From contig CALUUP010000015.1 in the NCBI GenBank assembly GCA_944323985.1, positions 1 to 34,028 on the forward strand: a stretch of DNA of 34,028 nt, written 5' to 3'. The notes below the pieces were generated by a model. It saw only the letters and a program-made list of their open reading frames with translations. It did no database searches and was not told the DNA's origin. The first letter of the stretch is position 1. Every line of letters starts with the position of its first letter. The position numbers were made by a program, and so were the translations under genes. Positions 23,854 through 32,810 of this stretch are shown here, piece by piece. Source of the DNA: Candidatus Gastranaerophilales bacterium. Lineage in GTDB: Bacteria; Cyanobacteriota; Vampirovibrionia; Gastranaerophilales; Gastranaerophilaceae.

Positions 23854-25836
23854 ATGGAAAGAAAATTTGAAATTGTTTCTAAATACAAACCTTCAGGAGA
23901 TCAGCCAAAAGCTATTGAACAGTTAGTTGAGGGCTTAAAAAATGGTGATGATGCTCAAACTCTGCTTGGGATTACAGGTTCAGGGAAAACGTTTACGATA
24001 GCGAATGTAATAGAAAGAATTCAAAAACCAACTTTAATTATTGCTCATAATAAGACTTTGGCAGCACAATTATATAATGAGTTTAAAGAACTTTTTCCAA
24101 ATAATGCAGTAGAATATTTTATTTCTTATTATGATTATTATCAACCGGAAGCGTATATTCCAAGAACTGATACTTATATCGAAAAATCAGCAAGTATTAA
24201 TGAAGAAATTGATAGATTAAGACATAATACAACAAGAAGTCTTTATGAAAGGAACGATGTAATCATAGTTGCTTCTGTAAGTTGTATTTATGGTTTAGGT
24301 CTGCCTGAAAGTTATTTTAAAGGAACAATTAAGGTTTCTGTTGGAGATACTCTTGATAGAGCTGATTTAATAAAACATCTTGTTATGACTCAATATACTA
24401 GAAATGATTTAGTATTAGAGCGTTCAACTTTTAGAGCTAGGGGCGATATTTTAGAGATCATGCCTGCATATGAAAAAATTATTACAAGAATTTATTTCTT
24501 TGGTGATGAAATAGAAAAAATTGTTAGAATTGATAATTTAACAGGAGAAATTATCGAAGTTCCTGATTCAGTTATGATTTATCCAGCAGTGCATTATATA
24601 GCATATGATGAGAATGAAGAAGAAACTATTCAGATGATAAAGCAGGAGCTTAATAATAGAGTAGTAGAACTGGAAAGCCAAAATAAAATTTTAGAATCTC
24701 AAAGACTTCAACAAAGAGTGAAGTATGATATTGAAATGATAAAAGAGATGGGTTATTGTTCAGGGATTGAAAATTATTCAAGAATAATAGAGCGTCGTCC
24801 GGTAGGCTCTGCCCCAGCTACATTATTAGATTATTTTAGAGGAGATTTTTTAACTGTAATTGATGAATCTCATGTTACACTTCCGCAATTGAACGGGATG
24901 TATCATGGTGATGCTTCAAGAAAAAATACGCTTGTAGAGTTTGGTTTTAGACTTCCTTGTGCAAAGGATAATAGACCATTAAAAAGTGAAGAATTTTTTG
25001 CAAAAGTCGGACAAAAAATCTACATTTCAGCAACTCCTGGTGAATTTGAAAAAGAAACATCCGAGCAAATGGTAGAACAAATTATTAGACCTACAGGCTT
25101 AGTTGACCCTAAAATTTCTGTAAGACCTATTGAGACTCAAATTTCTGATTTAAAAATTGAAATCGAAAAACGAGCAAAAAAAGAAGAACGGGTGCTCATC
25201 ACAACTCTTACTAAAAAAATGGCAGAAGATTTATGTGATTACTTTTTACAAGATGGAATTCGGGTAAGATATCTGCATAGCGGCATAAAATCAATTGAGC
25301 GTGTTGAAATCTTGAGGGATTTAAGATTAGGAGAATTTGATGTTCTTATTGGTGTAAACTTATTAAGAGAAGGCTTAGATATCCCAGAAGTTTCACTTGT
25401 TGCAATTATGGATGCAGATAAAGAAGGCTTTTTAAGATCAGAAACCAGTTTAATTCAAACAATCGGTCGTGCTGCAAGAAATTCTTGCGGAGAAGTAATT
25501 ATGTATGCGGATAAAATTACTGATTCTATGCAAAAGGCTATTGATGAAACCAATAGAAGAAGAGAGATTCAACTTGCTCATAATAAAAAATACGGAATTA
25601 TACCTCAAACTATTAAAAAACCGATTGAAAATAATCTTTTATCGCTTGTTGCAAGTTATCGTGATTTAGAAGATATTGTGGCGGAAGAAATGGTTGATTT
25701 AGGTATTGATAAAAAGGATTTACCAAAGTTGATTTCAAAATTAGAAAAAGATATGCATAAAGCTGCTAAAATACTTGATTTTGAACGAGCTGCAGAAATC
25801 AGAGATCAACTCAAAAAACTTAGGGAAATGATTTAA
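23854..25836 (+). CDS. uvrB: Excinuclease ABC subunit B
   Basis: A DNA-damage verification helicase of nucleotide excision repair; loads from UvrA and recruits UvrC. The 660 residues are full length. Walker A is GITGSGKT (39-46). The damage-probing beta-hairpin is in [20 protein letters not shown]. Helicase motifs include DESHVTLPQ and QTIGRAARN. The C-terminal UVR motif ([20 protein letters not shown]) binds UvrC. It stands alone without uvrA or uvrC nearby. Confidence 0.98.
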   Translation: MERKFEIVSKYKPSGDQPKAIEQLVEGLKNGDDAQTLLGITGSGKTFTIANVIERIQKPTLIIAHNKTLAAQLYNEFKELFPNNAVEYFISYYDYYQPEAYIPRTDTYIEKSASINEEIDRLRHNTTRSLYERNDVIIVASVSCIYGLGLPESYFKGTIKVSVGDTLDRADLIKHLVMTQYTRNDLVLERSTFRARGDILEIMPAYEKIITRIYFFGDEIEKIVRIDNLTGEIIEVPDSVMIYPAVHYIAYDENEEETIQMIKQELNNRVVELESQNKILESQRLQQRVKYDIEMIKEMGYCSGIENYSRIIERRPVGSAPATLLDYFRGDFLTVIDESHVTLPQLNGMYHGDASRKNTLVEFGFRLPCAKDNRPLKSEEFFAKVGQKIYISATPGEFEKETSEQMVEQIIRPTGLVDPKISVRPIETQISDLKIEIEKRAKKEERVLITTLTKKMAEDLCDYFLQDGIRVRYLHSGIKSIERVEILRDLRLGEFDVLIGVNLLREGLDIPEVSLVAIMDADKEGFLRSETSLIQTIGRAARNSCGEVIMYADKITDSMQKAIDETNRRREIQLAHNKKYGIIPQTIKKPIENNLLSLVASYRDLEDIVAEEMVDLGIDKKDLPKLISKLEKDMHKAAKILDFERAAEIRDQLKKLREMI

Positions 25837-25870
25837 TAACAAAAAAAATTTTTATGGTTTTTACATTGAT

Positions 25871-26374
25871 ATGAAAAATTTTAATTTACCATTTCCAAAA
25901 CAAAAAATTCCTCAAAGTTTAATCTTTAATCCAAGAGGATCAGATTCTTATAGGATGTTTAATACAAAAAATGGAAATCTTATAGGAGAAATGGTTGCAT
26001 ATCCTTCTGTAAAGCAAGATGTTTTTATTGATAGATTGTTAATATATAAAGATAGGCGAAATGGTTATGGTAAAAATTTTTTAAATTTTGCCAAAAATAT
26101 GAGTAAGAATTTTGGTTTTGAAGGACGAATGTCTGTTTGTGCAGGGACTTTAGCAGAAGATCCTTTTAATCCTCCTCATATTTTTTATAGAAAATATGGG
26201 TTCACATCAGATAATAAAAAATTATTGAAAATGATTGATCAACATATGAATAAAAATAAACAATTAAATTATAGAACTATGCCAGATCTTATGATGTATT
26301 ATGATCCTGAGTTAAAAATTAAAAATACTAAATCTTTGTGGCAAAAAATAAAAAATATTTTTAAAAATATTTAA
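25871..26374 (+). CDS. Small GNAT-like acetyltransferase
   Basis: 167 residues. FIDRLLIYKDRRNGYGKNFLNFAKN contains the R-x-x-G-x-G-K acetyl-CoA loop, and PHIFYRKYGF is the usual C-terminal GNAT strand. The N-terminus (MKNFNLPFPKQKIPQSLIFNPRGSDSYR) and the basic C-terminal tail (SLWQKIKNIFKNI) are not typical and may bind a membrane or RNA. Substrate unknown. It begins 34 bp after uvrB with no clear ribosome site. Confidence 0.75.
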   Translation: MKNFNLPFPKQKIPQSLIFNPRGSDSYRMFNTKNGNLIGEMVAYPSVKQDVFIDRLLIYKDRRNGYGKNFLNFAKNMSKNFGFEGRMSVCAGTLAEDPFNPPHIFYRKYGFTSDNKKLLKMIDQHMNKNKQLNYRTMPDLMMYYDPELKIKNTKSLWQKIKNIFKNI

Positions 26375-26394
26375 TTTTATGTTAATCTAAAATT

Positions 26395-27258
26395 ATGAAG
26401 AAATTAGCTTTATTATTCTGTTTACTATTAGTATCACAAAATTTTGTATTCTCAAGACCAACTGTTTTTAATGAAGATGGGAAATTTGGTTTAAAAAATG
26501 AATGTGGCCAAGTTATTGTGGATGCAAAATATAAAAAAATGATAAATCTTGGAGAAAGTAGTTGGATTATCCAACATAAGAATAAGTTTGGAATAATGAA
26601 TGATAATGGAGATATAATAGTAGAGCCAAAATATTCACGTGCAGATAGAGTTTTAGGAAAATTTGCTAAATTTACTAAAGGGGATAAGAATGGAATATTT
26701 GATGAAAAAGGTTTTGAAGTATTACCTGTAGAATATTCTTCTATTGATTTATTGTACGGTGGAATGTTTTTGACTTGTAAAAATTATAAATATGGAGTTA
26801 CTGATCTTAATGGACAAGTAATTTTAGATAATATTTTTGATGATATTTATATGCCTAAACCTCATTTAATGGTGATTGTGTATAATGGAAATCAATATGA
26901 AATAGAAGGAGTAAAGGGAACTGAGTTAACTTTACCATTTGATAAATTAGCAGATAGTTCTAATTTTAAAATTACAGAAATTATGTCAAATCCAGCAACT
27001 GCAACTGGGTATTATGGTGTTACTGCAACAAATTACTTTTTAAAAATATTTTCATCAATATCTCCTGCTTATGAAGATACGATTGATGAATTAATGTTTT
27101 TGCAAGGAGCAGATGCTGCAAATACTATTATTAAATTTTCTTGGATACCTAAATTTCCATTTGTTTATGCAAAAAAATACTATCAAAATCTCATTGCACC
27201 GAATAATGGACCTTTAAGTGGTGTAAAAAGTGATCTAAAACGCCAATTAAACAACTAG
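26395..27258 (+). CDS. Exported WG-repeat protein
   Basis: 287 residues with a clear signal peptide (MKKLALLFCLLLVSQNFVFS) and three or four WG/KWG-type repeats of about 40 residues: GKFGLKNECGQVIVDAKYKK, NKFGIMNDNGDIIVEPKYS, GDKNGIFDEKGFEVLPVEYSS, and YKYGVTDLNGQVILDN. WG repeats form beta-propeller-like binding surfaces of unknown role. The C-terminal 110 residues have no recognised domain. A TGT-TAATCT box sits six bases before the ATG, again suggesting a leaderless mRNA. The stop shares CTAG with the convergent TPR/NHL gene. Confidence 0.82.
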   Translation: MKKLALLFCLLLVSQNFVFSRPTVFNEDGKFGLKNECGQVIVDAKYKKMINLGESSWIIQHKNKFGIMNDNGDIIVEPKYSRADRVLGKFAKFTKGDKNGIFDEKGFEVLPVEYSSIDLLYGGMFLTCKNYKYGVTDLNGQVILDNIFDDIYMPKPHLMVIVYNGNQYEIEGVKGTELTLPFDKLADSSNFKITEIMSNPATATGYYGVTATNYFLKIFSSISPAYEDTIDELMFLQGADAANTIIKFSWIPKFPFVYAKKYYQNLIAPNNGPLSGVKSDLKRQLNN

Positions 27259-28079
27259 ATTTTTTGTCGTAAGACAGAATTAGAACCTTGGCAAGTAATA
27301 AATAACATATTACCGTTAACGTGTAAACCGTAAGGTTTATCAATTTTTTCAACAAGTACAGAAATTTCTCCTCTTGAAGAGATTTTAAGGACATTATTGG
27401 TATTATAGTTAGAGACATAGATGTTGCCGATACTGTCACTTGCTAAGCTAATTGGTCCGCTGATTTTTGTACTTTTTACAAAAACTTGTCTTTTTCCATC
27501 AGGAGTTATTTTTATGATAGAGTTATCTGAAAATGTTGCAACATATATATTTCCTTGCATATCAGATGTTATTCCTGTTGGACTGAGTATATTTTCATAA
27601 ATTCCGGATTGAGTTGCAATTTTTGATGGTGTATTGATTTTTTGTGGTGGTAAAGTTGTTGAAATTTTAATTGATTCTGCTAATTCTTGACCATTTTTAT
27701 AATAACTGCTTGTTTGTGGAATTAGTTTTAAAAATTCTGAAGCCTTTTGATAATCTTCTAGTTTTGAATTCATTAACGCAATTTTATAAATTACTTCATA
27801 ATCGTTCGGATTTCTTAAATAAACTTGTTTATATATAGAAAGAGCTTCAGCATATTGTTTTAAGTATTCTAATATTGTTGCCAAATTATAATATGCATCA
27901 ATATAATCTGGATATGTTCTGATAGCGGATCGAAAAGATTCTATTGCTCTTTCATACATTCCTAATTTATAAAAATCAATTCCTTGATTATAATCTAATT
28001 TAGCATCTACAGGTATTTCAACCGCATTTGCAGTTAAAGAAATTGATAACAGTGCTATGGTTATAATTTTTTTAAGCAT
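27255..28079 (-). CDS. Exported TPR and NHL-repeat protein
   Basis: 274 residues. A signal peptide (MLKKIITIALLSISLTANA) precedes three TPRs (about 28-130: YNQGIDFYKLGMYERAIESF, AYYNLATILEYLKQYAEAL, VIYKIALMNSKLEDYQKA). Then come three NHL-type blades (about 165-270: PTGITSDMQGNIYVATFSDN, PISLASDSIGNIYVSNYNTN, PYGLHVNGNMLFITCQGSN). Both halves are protein-interaction folds, so it is probably a periplasmic or surface scaffold. It is divergent from miaA and its ATG is six bases after a perfect extended -10 box. Confidence 0.87.
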   Translation of the reverse strand: MLKKIITIALLSISLTANAVEIPVDAKLDYNQGIDFYKLGMYERAIESFRSAIRTYPDYIDAYYNLATILEYLKQYAEALSIYKQVYLRNPNDYEVIYKIALMNSKLEDYQKASEFLKLIPQTSSYYKNGQELAESIKISTTLPPQKINTPSKIATQSGIYENILSPTGITSDMQGNIYVATFSDNSIIKITPDGKRQVFVKSTKISGPISLASDSIGNIYVSNYNTNNVLKISSRGEISVLVEKIDKPYGLHVNGNMLFITCQGSNSVLRQKI

Positions 28080-28085
28080 GCACGT

Positions 28086-28118
28086 ATTATAACATAGTTT
28101 TTAATTTTACGGTAGAAT
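28086..28118. promoter_or_regulatory. Back-to-back leaderless promoters in a 46-bp gap
   Basis: Minus strand: TGT-TATAAT (28094-28086), six bases, then the TPR/NHL ATG. Plus strand: TAGAAT (28113-28118), seven bases, then the miaA ATG. The whole gap between the two start codons is 46 bp and contains no ribosome binding site for either gene. Confidence 0.65.
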
Positions 28119-28125
28119 GTAAAAT

Positions 28126-28983
28126 ATGAGTATTGAAAAACCTAAAGTTATAGCTATTGTAGGTCCGACAGCGAGTGGAAAAACCGCTATGTCTATCGAG
28201 TTTGCAAAGAAATATAATGGAGAAATAATTTCTGCAGATTCAAGATTGGTTTATAAAGGTTTTGATATTGCAACTGCAAAACCAACTTTAGAAGAAAGAG
28301 AAGGTATTCCACATTATTTAATAGATATTGTTGAACCTGAATTTGATTATTCTGTAGGAAATTATTATGATGATGCGAAGTTAGTTATAGATAAAATTAT
28401 ACAAAAAGGAAAAATTCCTATTATTGTAGGCGGAACCGGTTTATATTTTAGAATTTTACTTGAAAATTATGATTTACCAAGGGTTGCTCCAAATTATGAG
28501 CTTAGAGAAATGCTTGACATAAAAGAAAAAGATGAATTATTGCAAGAATTAAGAGAACTTGATAAATTAACTTATGAACGACTTAAAGATTCTAATAAAA
28601 GAAGGATTATAAGAGCTTTAGAAGTAATTAAAATATTGGCATGCCCTCTTTCTGAAGTCTCAATTCAAAAAGAACCTGAATATGATGTAGAATGGCATAT
28701 TCCTAAAATAAATTCCCGAGAGGAACTCTATGACAGAATTAATAAACGTGTAGATATTATGCTTGAAAAAGGTTTAATAGATGAAACTAAAAATCTTTTG
28801 AAAAAACACGGTCGAATTAAAAATTTTACTGAAACAATCGGTTATAAAGAAATATTATCTTTTTTAGATGGAGAAACTTCACTATCAGAAGCTGTTGATA
28901 AATTAAAACAACATACAAGGAATTACGCAAAAAGACAACTTACGTGGTTTAGAAAAAATCCTGATTTAAATATAAATTATTGA
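28126..28983 (+). CDS. miaA: tRNA dimethylallyltransferase MiaA
   Basis: Transfers a dimethylallyl group to A37 of tRNAs that read UNN codons. The 285 residues include the P-loop IVGPTASGKT (11-20), ISADSRLVYKGFDIATAKP (substrate/tRNA contacts), VGGTGLYFRIL, and the C-terminal KQHTRNYAKRQLTWFRK. This is slightly shorter than many homologues but complete. hfq is not next to it. Its stop overlaps the convergent gene by 7 nt. Confidence 0.97.
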   Translation: MSIEKPKVIAIVGPTASGKTAMSIEFAKKYNGEIISADSRLVYKGFDIATAKPTLEEREGIPHYLIDIVEPEFDYSVGNYYDDAKLVIDKIIQKGKIPIIVGGTGLYFRILLENYDLPRVAPNYELREMLDIKEKDELLQELRELDKLTYERLKDSNKRRIIRALEVIKILACPLSEVSIQKEPEYDVEWHIPKINSREELYDRINKRVDIMLEKGLIDETKNLLKKHGRIKNFTETIGYKEILSFLDGETSLSEAVDKLKQHTRNYAKRQLTWFRKNPDLNINY

Positions 28984-29774
28984 GGGTTTTCTACAAGTTT
29001 GATTTCTTCGTTATTGTTTTCATCATTTTTTTCTTTGTGATCTTTTATGAAAGTTAAAAGAGCATCCATTTTTTGTTTTAAAATTTCATTTTCTTCTTTT
29101 AATTTTGTATTTTCCACCCGAATGTCGAATTTTTCTTTTTCCATTGTTAAAGTTGGTATGTCATCTGGATTTAAAGAAAATCTTTTTCCGGATTCTTCTT
29201 TCATAAAAATAATACTTTTAACATCTTTTTCTTGTACGCAACCCATTTGAACCATTAATTCTGCTATAAATACGTGTTTTCCTTCCGCGTTCATTTCTTG
29301 TTGTTTATTTAAAACATTATCTAATTGTTCAATTGTCATTTTCCCTGCACGAATAAAATATTCCCCTGTACGATATTTCCCGGCAATAAATCCGGCAATC
29401 GCACTAACTAATTTAGGTACTTCTTTTGAGAAGAAACCGGAAGTTTTACAGAAAGTAAATGCTTTAGCAACTTCTTCCATTGTAAAATTATTTTCGATTG
29501 CTATTTCTATTAAAGACATTCCTTTTGAACAACAATTAAGGAAAGAATATATGCTTTCATCAAACTTAGATTCTTTTGTTAATAGCTCATTTTGTCCTAA
29601 ATCAGAAAGAACAGGTTTGTAAATATGGAATAGTTCTCCTTCAGGCATATCTAGGAAATCATTACTTAAATATGTAGTTAAATCATTTGAGAGATTTAAA
29701 AATATAGTTTGTTTAATCCAAAGCGGAAAAGATAGCATTTTTTCCATATAATTTATAAATAAACTGTTGCTCAT
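28977..29774 (-). CDS. MshEN-like/coiled-coil protein of unknown function
   Basis: 265 residues. The middle region (about 140-200: GEYFIRAGKMTIEQLDNVLN...FIAELMVQMGCVQEKDV) looks like the N-terminal domain of type II secretion/pilus ATPases (MshEN-like), which in some proteins binds c-di-GMP. Before it is a helical, winged-helix-like region (about 70-120). The last 60 residues form a coiled coil with an acidic tail. No ATPase domain is present. AGAAGGG precedes the ATG. It is divergent from flagellar genes, so a role in surface motility or signalling is possible but unproven. Confidence 0.6.
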   Translation of the reverse strand: MSNSLFINYMEKMLSFPLWIKQTIFLNLSNDLTTYLSNDFLDMPEGELFHIYKPVLSDLGQNELLTKESKFDESIYSFLNCCSKGMSLIEIAIENNFTMEEVAKAFTFCKTSGFFSKEVPKLVSAIAGFIAGKYRTGEYFIRAGKMTIEQLDNVLNKQQEMNAEGKHVFIAELMVQMGCVQEKDVKSIIFMKEESGKRFSLNPDDIPTLTMEKEKFDIRVENTKLKEENEILKQKMDALLTFIKDHKEKNDENNNEEIKLVENPQ

Positions 29775-29862
29775 AAAATATACCCTTCTTTTATATGATG
29801 TAGATAATTTGATTATAGCATAAGATTAAAAAAGTAAATATTTGTAAAGGAAGCTTCATAAA

Positions 29863-30318
29863 ATGGGCATGGATGGTTTATCAATATCAAATACAGGAGC
29901 TGTAAAAGAATCTACATCCGCAGATTATGCAAGTAAGACTGAACAAGCAATTCAAGCAGATGATAATCAAATTAATAGACAAGTCCAGTCTTTGAGTGTT
30001 AATCAAAGGGTTCGTTCAAAAGACGATGATGAGGATTCTGGAAATAAAAAAAAACAATCAAATGCACAGACAAATGGAGAGACTTTTGAGGACGGTTTAG
30101 TAGAAGATGATGAAATTTCTGATGAGGAAGTTGATATAGAAGAGATAGAAAATCCGAATAAGGATTTTTATGTCAAATTAAATACAAAAGATGATATAAT
30201 AGAATTATATGATAGTGCGACTGACAAATTAATAGAAACAATTTCCGGAAATGAACTTGGGGAATTAGTACAAAAATTAAATATGGCTTCCGGAATATTT
30301 ATCAATAAGAAGGTATAA
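29863..30318 (+). CDS. FlaG-like flagellar protein
   Basis: 151 residues. The N-terminal two thirds are low-complexity, acidic and Ser/Asn/Gln-rich (probably disordered). The last 50 (DFYVKLNTKDDIIELYDSATDKLIETI...GELVQKLNMASGIFINKKV) resemble the FlaG domain, including a D-x-x-T-x-K-L-I-x-x-I block. FlaG affects flagellar filament length. AAAGGAAG lies before the ATG. Its stop is followed at once by the fliS start, which supports the flagellar assignment. Confidence 0.65.
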   Translation: MGMDGLSISNTGAVKESTSADYASKTEQAIQADDNQINRQVQSLSVNQRVRSKDDDEDSGNKKKQSNAQTNGETFEDGLVEDDEISDEEVDIEEIENPNKDFYVKLNTKDDIIELYDSATDKLIETISGNELGELVQKLNMASGIFINKKV

Positions 30319-30795
30319 ATGCCACCAATAAATCCATACAACAAATATATAAAACAATATCAGGCGAGTAATATTAATACTGCGACGCCGGAGAAGTTAA
30401 TGATATTATTATTTGATGGTGCATTACAGTTTTTACAAAAAGCAAAAGTTGCAATAGAGGAGAAAAACTTAAAAGAAAAAACTGTAAATATAGAAGGTGC
30501 AAGAAAAATAATTCGAGAGTTAATGCGAACCATAGATTTAGAGAATGGGAATGATGTTTCTAAGCAGCTTTTCAGATTGTATAATAAAATGGTGTTAAAT
30601 TTAATAAAAGCAAATGTTCAGAAGAATGCTACCAAAATAGATGAAGTAATAGAGGATATAACAAATATTCGTTGGGGTTTTCAGAAAGCAATTGAGATAC
30701 AAAACGGTATAACTACAGTAGAAGAAGCAATGAATGAACAAAGAGAAAATATTGTTCATCCACTGTTAAATAATGGTGATGATAATGCAGGATGA
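30319..30795 (+). CDS. fliS: Flagellin export chaperone FliS
   Basis: 158 residues. FliS binds the disordered C-terminus of flagellin in the cytosol and delivers it to the export gate. Typical features are NPYNKYIKQYQASNINTATPEKLMILLFDGALQFL, the four-helix-bundle core, and ELMRTIDLENGNDVSKQLFRLYNKM. The start follows the FlaG stop with no gap; AGAAGG precedes it. The fliT-like gene overlaps the end. fliD and flagellin genes are not in the window. Confidence 0.93.
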   Translation: MPPINPYNKYIKQYQASNINTATPEKLMILLFDGALQFLQKAKVAIEEKNLKEKTVNIEGARKIIRELMRTIDLENGNDVSKQLFRLYNKMVLNLIKANVQKNATKIDEVIEDITNIRWGFQKAIEIQNGITTVEEAMNEQRENIVHPLLNNGDDNAG

Positions 30796-31159
30796 AAAGC
30801 AATTTGAACAATTGATATTACAATATACTCAGTTAAGAAATGGTTCGGAAGATATTTCTCGGATTATTGATAATGAGGATTATGATAATGCAATAACAAT
30901 GATAAAAAATAGGGAACAGTTATTTTTGAGTTGTAAGTGTATTCGTAAGTATTTAGAACTTACCCCTGTTCAAGAAGAAGAATTAAATGCTTTGCTTGAT
31001 GAAATAAGAGATTTGGAGATGAAGAATATTAAAAAATTAGAACAAAATATGGAAAATGTGAAAATAGAATTGAAGAAAACTCAAAAATCTCAAAAAATAC
31101 AACAAGCTTATGAATTATCCTCTGATATAAAAGGTAGTATTTTAAATATACAAGAATAA
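30785..31159 (+). CDS. FliT-like flagellar chaperone (tentative)
   Basis: About 124 residues from the ATG at 30785 (MQDEKQFEQLILQY). Earlier in-frame ATGs at 30773 and 30779 are possible and no ribosome site decides between them. It overlaps fliS by 11 nt. The protein is almost all helix and highly charged, with a long C-terminal helix, as in FliT-type chaperones that bind FliD. The call rests mostly on position after fliS and on size. Confidence 0.55.
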   Translation: MQDEKQFEQLILQYTQLRNGSEDISRIIDNEDYDNAITMIKNREQLFLSCKCIRKYLELTPVQEEELNALLDEIRDLEMKNIKKLEQNMENVKIELKKTQKSQKIQQAYELSSDIKGSILNIQE

Positions 31160-31269
31160 ATTTACCTAAAAAATGTCAGTTTTTACTCTATTAATACTAT
31201 AAAAATAGGGTTTTGTTTTTGTGCTTCGGCTAGGATATAGAAAAAATAGGCTTTTCAAGAAAAAAAAGC

Positions 31270-31297
31270 TTGCATTTTAAAATGGAGTCTGTATAAT
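31270..31297 (+). promoter_or_regulatory. Promoter of the HU gene
   Basis: TTGCAT (31270-31275), a 16-nt spacer and TATAAT (31292-31297). Transcription would start near 31304, giving a leader of about 26 nt with AAGGAG at 31317-31322. Unlike the leaderless genes here, this one has both a -35 box and a ribosome binding site. Confidence 0.7.
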
Positions 31298-31329
31298 AGA
31301 TTTTGTAAATAGAAGAAAGGAGTTTTATA

Positions 31330-31608
31330 ATGAACAAAGAAGAATTAGTACAAGAAATTGCAAAAAAATCAAAAGTTACTCAAAAAGAAGCTAATGAAGT
31401 ATTATCAGCTTTAATTGAAACAGTTCAAAAAACAGTTTCTAAAGGTAAAAAAGTTACTTTAGTAGGTTTTGGAACATTTGAACCACGTAAGAGAGCTGCT
31501 AGAAATGGTAGAAACCCTCAAACTGGTAAAGAAATTAAAATTCCTGCTAAAACAGTTCCTGTATTCTCAGCTGGTAAAAAATTCAAAGAAGTTGTTAACG
31601 GAAAATAG
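31330..31608 (+). CDS. hup: DNA-binding protein HU
   Basis: 92 residues of a nucleoid protein. MNKEELVQEIAKKSKVTQKEA is the dimerisation half, KVTLVGFGTFEPRKRAARNGRNP carries the signature, and TGKEIKIPAKTVPVFSAGKKFK includes the DNA-bending arm with its Pro. It is monocistronic with its own promoter and terminator, and has a higher-GC, optimised codon use compared with its neighbours, as expected for a highly expressed gene. Confidence 0.97.
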   Translation: MNKEELVQEIAKKSKVTQKEANEVLSALIETVQKTVSKGKKVTLVGFGTFEPRKRAARNGRNPQTGKEIKIPAKTVPVFSAGKKFKEVVNGK

Positions 31609-31633
31609 CTTGCAATTTTTGTAGAGGAAATAA

Positions 31634-31670
31634 AAGGCTCAAGCATTATGCTTGAGCCTTATTTTATTTT
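31634..31670 (+). terminator. Intrinsic terminator of the HU gene
   Basis: A 12-bp GC-containing stem AAGGCTCAAGCA/TGCTTGAGCCTT with a 3-nt loop, followed by a T-rich tract. Starts 25 bp after the HU stop. Confidence 0.93.
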
Positions 31671-31685
31671 TGTTATTATATAAGA
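31671..31685 (+). promoter_or_regulatory. Extended -10 box for leaderless four-wHTH regulator gene
   Basis: TGT-TATTAT (31671-31679), then six bases, then the ATG at 31686. It follows directly on the T-tract of the HU terminator. No ribosome binding site. Confidence 0.5.
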
Positions 31686-32738
31686 ATGATTAAAAATAAT
31701 GATTCAAGACAGATAATAGTTTCAGAAATGGCTCCACATGTTCATAGCTTTGGCTTGAATGAAAATAAGGTGGATAAAATATTTTCTTGGTTGCAATTAT
31801 GGATAGAGCAGGCTTTAAAAGATAAAAAGATTAAATATGGAGATAGATTACCATTAAAAGGCGATTTAGCTTTCCATATAGGCGTAAGTGTGGGGACAAT
31901 ACAAAGTGTTTTTAGACGTTTGGAGGATGTCGGACTTGTAGAATCCAAGCAAAGAATTGGAACATTTATATCTTCTAACGATTTGAAAAATATAAATCCT
32001 AAAATGACATCCAGAAAAGATTATGCAGAAGAGTTAATAAAAATTTTTATAAAAAATAATTATCAAATAGGAGAAAAGCTTTTTTCTACAAGAAAATTAG
32101 CTAATATTTTAGATTTATCGGATTCTACTGTTCGATTCGCTTTGAAGAATTTAAAACGGCAAGGTGTTCTTATTCAAAAAGATAAAATATATTTTGTAGA
32201 GAGTTTGAATTTTGAGATAAAACAAATAGAGATTAAGTCTTTGGCTGAAAAAATTTCAGAAAAAATAGAAAAATATATTTTGGATAACAATATAAAAAAT
32301 AGAAAAATTTTATCAAATAAAGAACTTTCAATTAAATATAATGTAAGTATAAAAACTATTCATGATGCATTAAAGCTTTTATCTAAAAAAGGCATAATAT
32401 ATACTCGTAGGGGGAATTATGGTACTCTTGCCGTTGAAAAGGATAATCAACAAAAATTATATTTTTATGAGGAAATAGAGTTAAAAATTAAACAATATAT
32501 TATAAAAAATTGTGAGATAGGTGATAAATTACCAACAATAGAGAATTTTTCGATTGAATATAAAGTGAGTACAAAAACAATAAAACGAGCATTAGAAAAT
32601 CTTTTAGAAGATGGTTATATAACTTTTACTAGGGGTAGAAATGGTGGAACTTATGTTACAGATATTCCGCAAGCAAGTAAAGAAAATTATAAATGGTTAG
32701 TTTTAAATACCGGTTATGTTATAAATAAAGATATTTAG
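31686..32738 (+). CDS. Regulator with four tandem GntR-type winged helices
   Basis: 350 residues made almost entirely of four winged-helix domains: about 31-96 (GDRLPLKGDLAFHIGVSVGT...GTFIS), 112-171 (GEKLFSTRKLANILDLSDST), 184-250 (SNKELSIKYNVSIKTIHDAL...GTLAV) and 260-326 (GDKLPTIENFSIEYKVSTKT...GTYVTDI). Each resembles the DNA-binding domain of GntR regulators, but no ligand-binding domain (FCD, UTRA or aminotransferase) is present. Normal GntR proteins carry one such domain. It may read an extended or repeated operator. It sits between hup and infC with no clear target; the infC promoter overlaps its 3' end. Confidence 0.8.
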   Translation: MIKNNDSRQIIVSEMAPHVHSFGLNENKVDKIFSWLQLWIEQALKDKKIKYGDRLPLKGDLAFHIGVSVGTIQSVFRRLEDVGLVESKQRIGTFISSNDLKNINPKMTSRKDYAEELIKIFIKNNYQIGEKLFSTRKLANILDLSDSTVRFALKNLKRQGVLIQKDKIYFVESLNFEIKQIEIKSLAEKISEKIEKYILDNNIKNRKILSNKELSIKYNVSIKTIHDALKLLSKKGIIYTRRGNYGTLAVEKDNQQKLYFYEEIELKIKQYIIKNCEIGDKLPTIENFSIEYKVSTKTIKRALENLLEDGYITFTRGRNGGTYVTDIPQASKENYKWLVLNTGYVINKDI

Positions 32739-32746
32739 CCTATAAT
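32718..32746 (+). promoter_or_regulatory. Candidate infC promoter
   Basis: Consensus TATAAT at 32741-32746; a weak -35 (GTTATA, 32718-32723) lies 17 nt before, inside the end of the upstream gene. It would give infC a leader of about 58 nt. Confidence 0.5.
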
Positions 32747-32810
32747 ACTTGAAAATTATACAGTGCATGATATTATTAATAATGTAAAAGCCAGTAGAAG
32801 GAGAATAGTT

